Positions 1 through 8,199 of a DNA stretch of 19,726 nt are shown one piece after another. The stretch lies in assembly GCA_937967285.1 (NCBI GenBank), contig CALBSU010000819.1, positions 1-19,726 on the forward strand, given 5' to 3'. This stretch comes from an uncultured Acidobacteriota bacterium. GTDB taxonomy: Bacteria; Acidobacteriota; Blastocatellia; RBC074. The first letter of the stretch is position 1, and every line of letters starts with the position of its first letter. Under the pieces are notes generated by a model. It searched no databases, was not told the DNA's origin, and saw only the letters and a program-made list of their open reading frames with translations. Position numbers and translations under genes: made by a program.

Positions 1-1
1 G

Positions 2-231
2 GTGCTGCGGATCCTCGGCGAGCTGGGCCTCGACAGCATCCCCAGGCTGACCGTCTTCAACAAGATGGATCTCGTGGATGATGACGAGCTGGCCAACCTC
101 TGCCGCAACTGGAACGCCATACCTATCTCAGCCGTCGACAAATCCTCCCTCACCCGCCTGGTGACGGAGATCAGCGACCGCCTCAATGAACCGGCATTTC
201 TGGAGGCATCCAAAACCGCTGCAGAGACAGT

Positions 232-235
<4 letters not shown>
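2..235 (+). CDS. hflX: GTPase HflX, C-terminal fragment (5' end outside window)
   Basis: This is the last 77 codons of a gene that begins left of the window; the frame is open to base 2. Visible are the GTPase G4 motif NKMD (in VFNKMDLV, residues 19-26 of the fragment) and a G5-like ISA (about residue 43), followed by a short helical tail. The phrase 'LGELGLDSIPRLTVFNKMDL' is typical of the end of the G domain of HflX, the ribosome-associated GTPase that splits stalled or hibernating 70S ribosomes in the cytoplasm. The G1-G3 motifs and the N-terminal HflX domain are not in view, so another Obg/HflX-superfamily GTPase is possible. The TAG stop (233-235) overlaps the stop of the convergent J-domain gene in the four bases CTAG. 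Confidence 0.7.
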
Positions 236-966
<731 letters not shown>

Positions 967-994
967 CGCGAAGCTCCCCCTCGTTAAATGACTT

Positions 995-2086
995 TCAATG
1001 CCCCTTGACCGCCGACAGCGCGCGGGTATCCGGCAGCGGAGTCTCTGCCGTATGGGACGGTAAGATCGGATACTCTATCTTCGGCATCTCACCGTTCAGG
1101 GTCCGCAGAAACGCGGTGATCGCTTTGACCTCGCGTTCATCGAGCTTGATTCCGAGCTGTGAGGACCCCATGATCGCGACCGCCTGGTTCAGATCCCAGA
1201 CCTTGCCGGAGTGAAAATACGGCGCGGTCAGTTCGATGTTCCGCAGCGAGGGCGACTTGAAGACGTATTCGTCGGTCGCGGTGCGCGTGATGGCGAACCG
1301 TCCCTTGTCGTCCGGCGGAAGGATCGTCGAGCCCGGCTGCTCGACCACTCCGAACGGATAATATCCTTCACCTCCGGCGTTGACGCCTCCGTGGCACGCG
1401 ACACAGCCTTTCGAAAGGAAGAGCGAAAGCCCGTTCTTCTCCTGTGCATCGAGCGCCTTTTCATTTCCGGCCAGGTACTGATCGAAGCGGGAATTCGGAG
1501 TGATCAGCGTCGCCTCGAAGGCTTCTATCGCCCGGGCCATGTTGTCGAATGTCAACGGTTCAGTCTCGCCGGGGAAGGCCTCCCTGAACATCGCCACGTA
1601 GCCGGGGATGGTCCGGAGCGTCGAGACCGCGCGATCCGGCGTGCTGTTCATCTCGACCGCTGCCTGAACCGGCCCCTTGGCCTGCTCCATGAGATCCTTC
1701 GCGCGGCCGTCCCAGAACTGCGCGAGATTGAAGACCGCATTGAGGACCGTCGGACTGTTGCGACCGCCCTTCTGCCAGCCGTGACCGATCGATGTTTCGA
1801 GCCGGTCGACGCCTCCCATACCGAGATTGTGGCAGGTATTGCAGCTGATCATCCAGCTGGCGGAGAGACGCGGATCGAAGAAGAGCTTCTTGCCGAGCTC
1901 GACCTTCGGCGGAGTAATTCGATTGTCCTTCAGTTCCGGCGGCTTCGCCGGAATCGGTTTGAATTTCTGCCTCGCACGGACCATGAGGTCCTCTTCAAAA
2001 GCCCCGTTGAAGGCCACGACCGAGGACAGTACCAGAACTGCCAGCAGGCCGATCCTCCGGCCCGCACTGCGATATCTATTAATCAT
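995..2086 (-). CDS. Di-heme cytochrome c peroxidase (CcpA/MauG superfamily)
   Basis: A 363-residue exported di-heme protein. Residues 1-29 are a signal peptide or N-terminal anchor (basic start, then LLAVLVLSSVVAF). Two CxxCH heme c sites are present: C82-N-T-C85-H86 and C228-V-A-C231-H232. Also visible are 'SIGHGWQKG' (H102, the likely distal ligand of the peroxidatic heme), 'FWDGRA' (W125, between the hemes), 'VEMN' (E145, the likely acid/base glutamate) and 'AIMGSSQLG' (M306, the likely Met ligand of the electron-entry heme). This complete set argues for a true bacterial cytochrome c peroxidase reducing H2O2 in the periplasm rather than a MauG-type modifying enzyme. The ATG at 2086 has a GAGAGG ribosome site. 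A strong palindrome lies 20-46 bases upstream of the start (see that entry). Confidence 0.88.
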   Translation of the reverse strand: MINRYRSAGRRIGLLAVLVLSSVVAFNGAFEEDLMVRARQKFKPIPAKPPELKDNRITPPKVELGKKLFFDPRLSASWMISCNTCHNLGMGGVDRLETSIGHGWQKGGRNSPTVLNAVFNLAQFWDGRAKDLMEQAKGPVQAAVEMNSTPDRAVSTLRTIPGYVAMFREAFPGETEPLTFDNMARAIEAFEATLITPNSRFDQYLAGNEKALDAQEKNGLSLFLSKGCVACHGGVNAGGEGYYPFGVVEQPGSTILPPDDKGRFAITRTATDEYVFKSPSLRNIELTAPYFHSGKVWDLNQAVAIMGSSQLGIKLDEREVKAITAFLRTLNGEMPKIEYPILPSHTAETPLPDTRALSAVKGH

Positions 2087-2105
2087 GACGACCTCTCAGT
2101 GCAGT

Positions 2106-2132
2106 GTCCGGCGATCCGTCCGGATGCCGGAC
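2106..2132. promoter_or_regulatory. 27-bp palindrome in the peroxidase leader
   Basis: Seen directly: arms GTCCGGC (2106-2112) and GCCGGAC (2126-2132) enclose ATCCG/CGGAT (2114-2118 and 2121-2125), giving 12 complementary base pairs interrupted by one unpaired G at 2113, with a 2-base centre. It ends 19 bases before the peroxidase ATG and just upstream of its ribosome site. It is not followed by a T run, so it is not a convincing intrinsic terminator for the upstream phosphatase gene. It could be an operator for a dimeric regulator or a leader hairpin controlling translation; the regulator is not identifiable. Confidence 0.45.
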
Positions 2133-2203
2133 GTCCATGAATTATGAGAACAATTAATCGAACAGAGAAATATATCCAAACTCGAATCCCCGGACAACCC
2201 TGC

Positions 2204-2869
2204 TCAGCCGGGGATCGAAAGCGCGGCATTCCCCCTGCTCCGCAACTCCTCGACTATGTCCGAGAAGTTCTCGAATTCCCGGAAGGGGATCTTCTTCTCG
2301 CGGCAGTATGCGATCAGCGAATGCTTGGCGAAGACCTCGTCGGCGACCTCGGCGGCGCTCCGGTCGGAGAGCCCGTCACCGATGAAGACGACGTGGCGGC
2401 CGGCTTTTCTCGCAGCCTGCAGCGCTTTGGCCTTGTCGTGCCCGTAGTCGGTCCGGTCCCGGAAGATGCATTTCCATCCGGTCTCCGGATCCGGGTTGAG
2501 GTTATTGGCCAGGACCTCCACGTTCGGGAACTCCGCGGGGCGGATGAAGAGGTCGATGATCTGATGAAAGCCGGCCGAGAGCACGGTCAGCGGAATGTCG
2601 TGCCCGGCACACCACGCGGCCAGCGCCGGGAAACCGTCGTCGATCCTGACCTGTTCGCGGAGCAGCTCCTCGGCCCTGCTGAACGGCTCGCGGATGCTGC
2701 GCATCTCGGCCGCGATCCCGTCCCGCAGTGTGAGGGTGCCTTCGCGGATCAGCCTGCCGATGGCCTCGACCATCGACTGCCCGCCTCCGAGCGTGCTGGC
2801 CAGAAAGACCAGCGTGTCCTTGTTGGTGATCGTACCGTCGAAATCGGAAAAAATGTGCAGCTTCTTCAA
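2204..2869 (-). CDS. MtnX-like HAD-IB family phosphatase, TTG start
   Basis: A 221-residue cytoplasmic haloacid-dehalogenase phosphatase. HAD motif I is D9-F-D11-G-T (nucleophile and general acid), motif II is S98 in 'TVLSAGF', motif III is probably K146 or K148 in 'DYGHDKAKA', and motif IV is 'GDGLSD' (164-169). The length and the layout 'SDFDGTIT...GDGLSDRSAAEVAD' resemble the MtnX group, which dephosphorylates 2-hydroxy-3-keto-5-methylthiopentenyl-1-phosphate in methionine salvage; a phosphoserine-phosphatase-like role cannot be excluded, and no other methionine-salvage gene is in the window. The start is the TTG at 2869: an in-frame TAA lies two codons upstream, there is no later start before DFDGT, and CGGAG sits 9 bases upstream. 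It lies downstream of lolA on the same strand, separated by an inverted-repeat element. Confidence 0.75.
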   Translation of the reverse strand: MKKLHIFSDFDGTITNKDTLVFLASTLGGGQSMVEAIGRLIREGTLTLRDGIAAEMRSIREPFSRAEELLREQVRIDDGFPALAAWCAGHDIPLTVLSAGFHQIIDLFIRPAEFPNVEVLANNLNPDPETGWKCIFRDRTDYGHDKAKALQAARKAGRHVVFIGDGLSDRSAAEVADEVFAKHSLIAYCREKKIPFREFENFSDIVEELRSRGNAALSIPG

Positions 2870-2878
2870 GAATTATGA

Positions 2879-2883
2879 CTCCG
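2879..2883 (-). promoter_or_regulatory. Ribosome binding site fixing the TTG start of the HAD phosphatase
   Basis: CGGAG on the minus strand, 9 bases upstream of the TTG at 2869. Together with the in-frame TAA just before the TTG it rules out an upstream ATG, so the unusual TTG start is well supported. Confidence 0.55.
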
Positions 2884-2997
2884 TATGATGTGGTCTGCCG
2901 ATAAAACCTCACAGGGCGACTGACAGCCCTTTGCCTGCATAAAAATAATCCTGCAAATCCTGGTTACTACTCACCCTTAAGACGATAAAGGGAATTC

Positions 2998-3141
2998 CGA
3001 CAGGATTAACAGGATTTGTCAGGATTTACAGGATTGATTCAGGGTCATGTAGTGGCCTTTTTACCCTGAAATTCTCTGTAGCAGACCCATGATTTTTCAA
3101 TATTATCCTGTTAATCCTGAAAAATCCTGTTAATCCTGTCG
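2998..3141. repeat. Inverted-repeat element A (CAGGATTAA units)
   Basis: The gap 2870-3193 contains no gene and is mostly this element. The left arm (2998-3035) and right arm (3104-3141) are 38 bases each and match at 35 of 38 positions as reverse complements. Each arm is four copies of a degenerate 9-base unit close to ACAGGATTA. The 68-base spacer contains a second small dyad, TTCAGGGT (3038-3045) with ACCCTGAA (3063-3070). Further stray units flank the element: ATCCTGCAAATCCTGG (2948-2963) and AATCCTGTCGAATTC (3175-3189), the latter an imperfect inverse copy of 2992-3007. As RNA it could form a long hairpin between lolA and the phosphatase gene. No coding potential or transposase is seen. 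Confidence 0.85.
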
Positions 3142-3193
3142 AAATAATCCTCCTCCACAAGCTGAGCAGTTAAAAATCCTGTCGAATTCAAGT

Positions 3194-3835
3194 TCATTGA
3201 TCGGATCGCACCTCGACTCCCGGGGGAGCCTGAAAAACGAACTGGGATGCCGGCGCCTGAACATTCTCGCGAATATTCGAAAACAGAAAGTCTGAGCGCG
3301 AACCGTCCGTATCGACGAACGAGATGCGCGAAAGCTGGAGCGAACCGGGATCGAATTCGATGTGCAGCTCGCGAAAATCGAGCTGTCTCTTCGGGACCAT
3401 TCGAATGACGCGGTTGCCCGCCCTGATCGGACTTTCGGGCGAAAAGCGGATGTCGCGGAAATCGCGCTTCAGATCTCCGCGGCCGAGCAGGAACATGAAT
3501 GGCGCGCGCAGATCGTCGGACTCTTTGACCCTGGTCCGCGTCGCATAGCCGTCCGTGGGGACGTACTCGTAGATCCATTTGCCGTCGGAGATGAAGAGCT
3601 TGCGTTCCGGCGCGGAGTAGTCCCAGCGCATTTTCCCCGGTTTCCTCAGGAGCAGCCTGCCGCTTTCGCGGCGGCTCTGGCCGCTCCGTCCGTGATGAAT
3701 CTGAGTGAAATCGGCGGAGAGAGATGAGATCCGGTTGTACTTCGACTGAAGTCCGCGGACGAAAGCGTCGAGTTCATTCCCGCGCTGCGGAATCGACAAT
3801 GACAAGAGGGTCAGCAAAAGGGCGATGTATTTCAC
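3194..3835 (-). CDS. lolA: Outer-membrane lipoprotein carrier protein LolA-like
   Basis: A 213-residue periplasmic protein with a short signal peptide (about residues 1-17, [16 protein letters not shown]). The mature part has the LolA pattern: 'SLSADFTQ' (39-45), a basic hairpin '[16 protein letters not shown]' (58-73), '[10 protein letters not shown]' (82-91), '[11 protein letters not shown]' (112-122) and a C-terminal '[15 protein letters not shown]' strand region. LolA accepts lipoproteins from the LolCDE ABC exporter and carries them across the periplasm. The start is GTG at 3835; no ATG fits upstream in this frame and no clear Shine-Dalgarno is visible. It follows the ABC ATPase gene after 37 bases, but that transporter does not resemble LolD, so the adjacency does not by itself imply a Lol exporter. 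It may be an RNA-polymerase-style operon partner only. Confidence 0.85.
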   Translation of the reverse strand: MKYIALLLTLLSLSIPQRGNELDAFVRGLQSKYNRISSLSADFTQIHHGRSGQSRRESGRLLLRKPGKMRWDYSAPERKLFISDGKWIYEYVPTDGYATRTRVKESDDLRAPFMFLLGRGDLKRDFRDIRFSPESPIRAGNRVIRMVPKRQLDFRELHIEFDPGSLQLSRISFVDTDGSRSDFLFSNIRENVQAPASQFVFQAPPGVEVRSDQ

Positions 3836-3872
3836 GGATGCATGATAGCAGTCGGGAGCGGTCTGATGCCAA

Positions 3873-4805
3873 TCAGCGGTGTCTTTCGCCGATCGAGCGG
3901 AGAAAGCGGTCCTCGAGGGATTCGCGGAGCGGGTTGATCGAAACTATCCTGCCGGAGTGTCGGCCGACGATCCGAACCAGCGTCTCGATCGACCGGTCGT
4001 CGGGGAGCAGGACGCGCGCGCCTGACGGCGTCGCATCGACGGTCAGTCCGGCGGCGCGCAATTCCGTCAGAGCGGCCTCGCCGACTGCGCTGATCAGAGC
4101 CTCGAGCCGGCCTCCTCCGTCGGCCAGGATCTGGTCGAGCCGGCCGCATTCGACCAGTCGTCCGCGATCGATGATCGCAACGCGGTCGCACATCGCCTCG
4201 ATGTCCGACAGGATGTGCGATGAGAAGAAGACCGTCTTCCCTTCGTCGCGGAGCGAAACGATCAGGTCCCGGACCTCGCTCCGGCCGATCGGATCGAGCC
4301 CCGACATCGGCTCGTCAAGAAGCAGGATCCGGGGATCGTGAATCAGCGCCTGAGCCAGCCCGACCCGCTGCAGCATCCCCTTCGAAAGGTTGCGGAGCGG
4401 CCGATCGGCGGATTCAGTCAAACCGAACCTTTCGAGCATGCGGCCGGCCCCCGACGTGGCATCGGCGCGCGCCAGGCCGGTCAGCCTGCCGCAGCAGACG
4501 AGGAACTCGCGCGCCGTCAGGTGATCGTAGAAACGCGGCTGTTCGGCCAGATATCCCACCTCCGACCGGATCCCGATGTCCCCGGTCGGGCGGCCTTGAA
4601 TCCGCGCCGATCCCGATGTCGGCGCGACGAGCCCGACCAGAATCCTGAATGTTGTAGTCTTCCCCGCCCCGTTCGGACCCAGAAATCCGAAGACCTCTCC
4701 CTGCCCGACCTCGAGCGATAATCCGTCCAGCGCGCGAATCCGGTCTCGCCCGGCGAAACCCCGGCTGAAGTCCCTGGTCAGTCTGTCGATCTCGATAACA
4801 TTCAT
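3873..4805 (-). CDS. ABC transporter ATP-binding protein (ABC-2 type exporter)
   Basis: A cytoplasmic ATPase of 310 residues counted from the ATG at 4805; a GTG two codons upstream (4811) is the alternative start, and neither has a strong ribosome site. Numbered from the GTG: Walker [10 protein letters not shown] at 45-53, Q-loop Q91, signature LSKGM at 142-146, Walker B ILLLDEP at 162-168, D-loop SGLD and switch histidine H199 in 'FFSSHIL'. Residues 230-312 form an extra C-terminal domain seen in many ABC-2 exporter ATPases ('[11 protein letters not shown]...'). It belongs with the permease at 5602-6372 and the TPR membrane protein between them. The exported substrate is not identifiable. 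A tandem CTTGGCGT repeat occupies part of the 119-base gap upstream. Confidence 0.9.
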   Translation of the reverse strand: MNVIEIDRLTRDFSRGFAGRDRIRALDGLSLEVGQGEVFGFLGPNGAGKTTTFRILVGLVAPTSGSARIQGRPTGDIGIRSEVGYLAEQPRFYDHLTAREFLVCCGRLTGLARADATSGAGRMLERFGLTESADRPLRNLSKGMLQRVGLAQALIHDPRILLLDEPMSGLDPIGRSEVRDLIVSLRDEGKTVFFSSHILSDIEAMCDRVAIIDRGRLVECGRLDQILADGGGRLEALISAVGEAALTELRAAGLTVDATPSGARVLLPDDRSIETLVRIVGRHSGRIVSINPLRESLEDRFLRSIGERHR

Positions 4806-4866
4806 TTCCACAAACAGTCCATCTGAGGGTAAGTTCGATATCCCTGTCTGTAATCTTCCTCTCTAC

Positions 4867-4892
4867 CTTGGCCGTCTTGGCGTCTTGGCGTC
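4867..4892. repeat. Single arm of CTTGGCGT tandem units
   Basis: Three successive units, CTTGGCCGT, CTTGGCGT and CTTGGCGT, lie between the TPR gene and the ABC ATPase gene, with one more CTTGGCGTT at 4918-4925 touching the TPR stop codon. No inverse copy is found nearby. The unit is the same as in inverted-repeat element C (11400-11538), so this looks like a solo or decayed arm of that family. Confidence 0.6.
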
Positions 4893-4924
4893 GAGATCTC
4901 CTGGCCATTTTGGAGGCTTGGCGT

Positions 4925-5605
4925 TTAATCCCTTTTCGTAACAGGCTCGATGCGTTCGAGCTGTTCGAGACAGAACCGGCGAATATTCTCGTCCCGTGAT
5001 TCCTCGTACAGCCTGGCGAAGAGCTCTCGCGCCGTGTCGATGTCCCCGCCTCGTGCGGCCATGGTCGCCGAGATGCCCTTCATCCAGACAGGCGCTCCCG
5101 GCAGTTCGGCCCCGACGGCATAGGCCTGCGAGGCATCGCGGAAGCGTCCGGCGCGCCAGTAGATCATCCCGAGATCCTGGTAGAGCCGCCACTCGAACGG
5201 ATTGCGTTCGATCCCGCGGCGCGTGAATTCGACCGCCTGATCGAAGTCCCGATATGCGAGGAAGAACGCGCCGAACCTGTATGCCGCAATGTGATGCGGA
5301 TCGATTTCGGTGGTCGCTCTCAGCAGCGGCGCAAGCAGCGGCATGTTGTCCAGCGTGAACCGATCGCCGGCTGTTCGCTGCTCTTCCAGCCTGCCGCCGA
5401 AATAGATGACGGTCCGGACCCAGAAGAGATCGGCCAGCAGGCTGTTGAAGCCGAAACTGAACCGTGCGAGTTCTTCGCCGGAGCGCGGAAGCATCGGATC
5501 GTCGGCGTCGATCGGCCCCGGCCTCCGCCGATCGAGTTCCGACTGGATCGCGACGCTCAACCCGATCGCGACCAGCATCAGAATGAGGGCCGGGAACTTT
5601 CTCAT
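4925..5605 (-). CDS. Membrane-anchored TPR protein of ABC transporter locus
   Basis: A 226-residue protein: one N-terminal membrane segment (residues 3-20, [17 protein letters not shown]) and then a soluble domain. The segment '[26 protein letters not shown]' (47-71) is a recognisable conserved block, followed by helical repeats of TPR type (about 104-137, 139-171 and 173-205, e.g. '[30 protein letters not shown]'). The open frame runs further upstream to 5836, but the true start is the ATG at 5605: it overlaps the permease TGA as ATGA and begins a clean membrane anchor. The coupling implies roughly equal synthesis with the permease and suggests that it is an accessory part of the transporter, perhaps on the periplasmic face. 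The exact role is unknown to me. Confidence 0.75.
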   Translation of the reverse strand: MRKFPALILMLVAIGLSVAIQSELDRRRPGPIDADDPMLPRSGEELARFSFGFNSLLADLFWVRTVIYFGGRLEEQRTAGDRFTLDNMPLLAPLLRATTEIDPHHIAAYRFGAFFLAYRDFDQAVEFTRRGIERNPFEWRLYQDLGMIYWRAGRFRDASQAYAVGAELPGAPVWMKGISATMAARGGDIDTARELFARLYEESRDENIRRFCLEQLERIEPVTKRD

Positions 5606-6372
5606 TTGAAGTCCCTTCGATTGAAGATGAAGACGGTCGCCGCCAGAACCGCTATCACGTAGCCGGCGCCGTAGAGTGTCGGCCAGAGCAGGTCCGATCC
5701 GGCGACGGACCCGCCCCGCGCCACATTTCCGATCAGATTGAAGTAGGAGAGATTCGGCAGGATGTGATAGACGATCCGGCCGAGCGCTCTGACTGATCCG
5801 GCGGTCCTGACCATCAGCTCCAGGTCGGCGCCCCACCTGCCGATCAGAAAGACCAGCAGCGAGAGCAGCGCCGAGACGGCCTGCGATGCGAAACTGGAAA
5901 AGAAGAGCGCGACTGCCGTCATGATCGCCAGTTCGATCAGGATCAGCCAGGCGGCCGGCCAGATCCGCAACTGCAGAAGGTCGAAGCCTCCCTGAACGCC
6001 GAGCAGCGCCAGATCGACCGCCGCCGTTGTGATCAGGCAGACCGCGGCAAGTACCATCAGCAGCCCGAGATACTTCCCCGCCAGAAACTGGTAACGGCGG
6101 ACGGGCCTCGACAGGACGACGTCGATCGTCCGACGCTCGATCTCATTTGAAACGAGCCCGATTCCGAGATAGATGGCGAGGACCGTTCCGAAGAGGCTCA
6201 ACGACGACAGCCCAAGATCGACCACCGTTCGGCTCTCGGATCCGACGGCCATGCGGGCGAGCGCCAGCGAAGCCGCCACCAGCAGCGGCACGAAGACCAG
6301 CATGCCGGGCCGGATCCGGCTTCGCACCGACTCCCTGAACGTATTCATCGCGATGACCGCGATCCTCCACAT
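5602..6372 (-). CDS. ABC-2 type transporter permease
   Basis: A 256-residue inner-membrane protein with about six hydrophobic segments (roughly 25-42, 56-75, 100-125, 139-158, 162-178 and 230-250). The cytoplasmic stretch '[24 protein letters not shown]' begins at residue 77; this charged loop followed by a membrane helix is the hallmark of ABC-2 permeases. It partners the ATPase at 3873-4805. The ATG at 6372 has GGGGGAT about 10 bases upstream. It starts 19 bases after the DinB-like gene ends and its TGA overlaps the ATG of the TPR gene. The substrate cannot be told from sequence; ABC-2 exporters move drugs, polysaccharides, lipids or peptides. Confidence 0.85.
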   Translation of the reverse strand: MWRIAVIAMNTFRESVRSRIRPGMLVFVPLLVAASLALARMAVGSESRTVVDLGLSSLSLFGTVLAIYLGIGLVSNEIERRTIDVVLSRPVRRYQFLAGKYLGLLMVLAAVCLITTAAVDLALLGVQGGFDLLQLRIWPAAWLILIELAIMTAVALFFSSFASQAVSALLSLLVFLIGRWGADLELMVRTAGSVRALGRIVYHILPNLSYFNLIGNVARGGSVAGSDLLWPTLYGAGYVIAVLAATVFIFNRRDFK

Positions 6373-6391
6373 GGCCGCGAAATCCCCCCGC

Positions 6392-6880
6392 TTATCTGAG
6401 CAGATAAAAGATCAGATCGACTGCGGGCGGAGCGATACCGAGCTGGCGGATCATTCCGATCACCTGCCCCCGGTGGAGCGTCGAATGATTGACGACGTGC
6501 TGCATCTGCCTGACCAGCGGAAGCGTGTGCGGTTCGCCCTTCATGTTCCGATAAGCCAGCGGCCGGGCGATCACCTCGTCATCGAGGCCTGAGATGTACT
6601 CGCGCCGCTCGAGTTCGAGTTCGCTCCATCTTTCGCGCAGCGACAGGACGTCATCGAAATCGCCCGGTCCCCAGATTCCGCCCGGCGATTCCCCCTTCCA
6701 TCTCGAGAGCCAGATCCGCTCAGCGCCGGCCATATGCGCCAGCGTCCCGAGAATCGATTTATGGCTGATGCCGACATCGCGGTTCAGATCCTCCGCGGAG
6801 AGCCCCCCGGCCGCATCGAGCGCCAGATGGTTGGCCCATTCCGTGTAATCGAAAAGTTCGACGATTTCGGACAGATTCAT
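6392..6880 (-). CDS. DinB/YfiT-like metal-binding four-helix protein
   Basis: A 162-residue protein of the DinB superfamily. The three metal-binding histidines are apparent: H49 in '[12 protein letters not shown]', and H132 and H136 in '[12 protein letters not shown]', the most diagnostic motif of the family. The N-terminal '[12 protein letters not shown]' helix is also characteristic. Family members include thiol transferases (bacillithiol- or mycothiol-dependent) and proteins of unknown activity, so the reaction is not assignable. The ATG (6880-6878) overlaps the psuG TGA as ATGA, suggesting translational coupling, and the permease gene follows 19 bases later. Confidence 0.85.
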   Translation of the reverse strand: MNLSEIVELFDYTEWANHLALDAAGGLSAEDLNRDVGISHKSILGTLAHMAGAERIWLSRWKGESPGGIWGPGDFDDVLSLRERWSELELERREYISGLDDEVIARPLAYRNMKGEPHTLPLVRQMQHVVNHSTLHRGQVIGMIRQLGIAPPAVDLIFYLLR

Positions 6881-7791
6881 TGACCGACTTCCTTTCCGGC
6901 CAGCGCGCAGGCAATCTCGCCGGCCACGAGAGAATTGTTTCTGAGCAGCGAGATATTGGCCTTCAACGACCTGCCCTCGGTCCGGCCGGCGATTCTTGCC
7001 AGCAGGAACGGCGTGACCGCCTTGCCCGTGATCGATTGGGCGGCGGCCGCTTCGAGAGCTTCCTCGATCGTTGCGCTGAGTTCCGTGTACGGGACCTCGT
7101 CCCCGGCCGGGACAGGGACGACTACCAGAACCGCCGTCCGAAACCCGAGACCCCAGTGCGCCAGCGCCAGATCCGCCACTTCCGCGGGCGAATCGACGCG
7201 CTGGTCGAGCCTGATGCCTGAATTCCTGGAGTAGAAAGCCGGAAGTTCCGAGGTCCCGTATCCGATCACCGGAACGCCTCTCGTCTCGAGCGCTTCGACG
7301 GTTCCCGGCAGATCGAGGATGGATTTCGCTCCGGCGCAGACCGTCACGACCGGATACGAGGCCAGCGCGGTCAGATCAGAGGAGACATCGAAGGTCTCGG
7401 CCGCGCCGCGATGGACTCCGCCGATGCCCCCGGTCGAGAAGACCCTGATCCCGCAGGCATGCGCCACGTGGAGCGTCGCCGCAACCGTCGTCGCTCCCCA
7501 GGCTCCCGTCGCCACGGTCTGCGCCAGGTTGGCCAGATTGACCTTGGCTACTCCCTCGCGAATCGCCAACTCGCCGATCTGCTCCCGGCTCAGCCCGACC
7601 GTCGGCCGCCCGTCGATCAGCCCGATCGTCGCCGGAATCGCCCCCGTCGAACTGACGGCCGCCTCGCATCCCGCCGCCGTCTCAAGGTTGTGCGGCGCCG
7701 GCAGGCCATGCGCGATGACGGTCGATTCCAGCGCCACCACTCCCCGCTTCTCTCCGATCGCCCTTGTAACTTCAGCCGCAACCGAAATCAT
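6877..7791 (-). CDS. psuG: Pseudouridine-5'-phosphate glycosidase
   Basis: A 304-residue cytoplasmic enzyme that reversibly splits pseudouridine 5'-phosphate into uracil and ribose 5-phosphate. Diagnostic stretches are '[21 protein letters not shown]' (from residue 19; E22 is the likely catalytic glutamate), 'AKVNLANLA' (K83), '[12 protein letters not shown]' (119-130), 'FDVSSDL' (D135 and D140, Mn site region) and '[11 protein letters not shown]' (K156, the likely Schiff-base lysine). The length is normal for the family. The ATG at 7791 has GGAG 10 bases upstream. The usual partner, pseudouridine kinase PsuK, and a nucleoside transporter are not in the window; the next genes are DinB-like and ABC exporter genes instead. 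Confidence 0.93.
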   Translation of the reverse strand: MISVAAEVTRAIGEKRGVVALESTVIAHGLPAPHNLETAAGCEAAVSSTGAIPATIGLIDGRPTVGLSREQIGELAIREGVAKVNLANLAQTVATGAWGATTVAATLHVAHACGIRVFSTGGIGGVHRGAAETFDVSSDLTALASYPVVTVCAGAKSILDLPGTVEALETRGVPVIGYGTSELPAFYSRNSGIRLDQRVDSPAEVADLALAHWGLGFRTAVLVVVPVPAGDEVPYTELSATIEEALEAAAAQSITGKAVTPFLLARIAGRTEGRSLKANISLLRNNSLVAGEIACALAGKEVGQ

Positions 7792-8012
7792 TCAGCTTTA
7801 TCTCCAGTCTCTTGAAAAACCAAATGCCCTCTCTTATCCTGACCTCAAAGTCAAGCTTAGCTTTCTCTTCCGTTTCAAGCCAGGTTTGACATTTTTCCCG
7901 TTTTTCTGAGAAAGACAATGGCAAACGAAATCCGGATCGATGATTATTTCGATCATTGCAGTATTACGGGAATCGCCGGCACTTGTATGCGCATTAATTA
8001 GTAGAGTGGAAC

Positions 8013-8158
8013 CTGAGTTTTTTAACGCAGAGGCGCAGAGGGGCAGAGATTGAAATTATGATATTTAAATCCGGAATCTCCTCCAATGAGCGTATAACGA
8101 ACATAACCATGCTCAAAATATCTCCGCCCTCTCTGCGCCTCTGCGTTAAGAAACTCAG
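8013..8158. repeat. Inverted-repeat element B (CGCAGAGG units) between psuG and glgC
   Basis: This lies in the 408-base divergent gap 7792-8199, where I see no gene. The outer 28 bases of the left arm (from 8013) and right arm (ending 8158) match at 27 positions as reverse complements, and the similarity continues with one gap and one mismatch to about 8050 and 8121. Core units are AACGCAGAGG and CGCAGAGG. The roughly 70-base spacer is AT-rich and unrelated to the arms. The element ends 41 bases before the glgC ATG, so it must lie within or next to the glgC promoter or leader. The rest of the gap (7792-8012) is AT-rich; no promoter there is convincing. Confidence 0.85.
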
Positions 8159-8199
8159 AAATTAAAGTTACACAGCAATTAATAAATCCAGGAGCAGTT

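Noticed and set aside
1211..2140. A 309-codon plus-strand open frame opposite the di-heme peroxidase
   Set aside because: It is an Arg/Glu-rich shadow frame covering a gene with both heme motifs on the other strand.
2186..2215. Hairpin ATCCCCGG/CCGGGGAT at the end of the HAD phosphatase gene as a terminator
   Set aside because: The stem overlaps the coding end and stop codon and is followed by mixed sequence without a T run.
2998..3141. CRISPR array suggested by the many short repeats in element A
   Set aside because: Units are about 9 bases and contiguous with no unique spacers between them, and no cas gene is present; the structure is inverted arms, not direct repeats with spacers.
5606..5836. 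N-terminal extension of the TPR protein into the permease gene
   Set aside because: The extension would overlap 77 codons of the permease; the ATG at 5605 overlaps the permease stop and begins a clean membrane anchor.
7886..7891. TTGACA as a promoter -35 box for glgC
   Set aside because: No acceptable -10 box lies 16-18 bases downstream, and it is about 300 bases from the gene.
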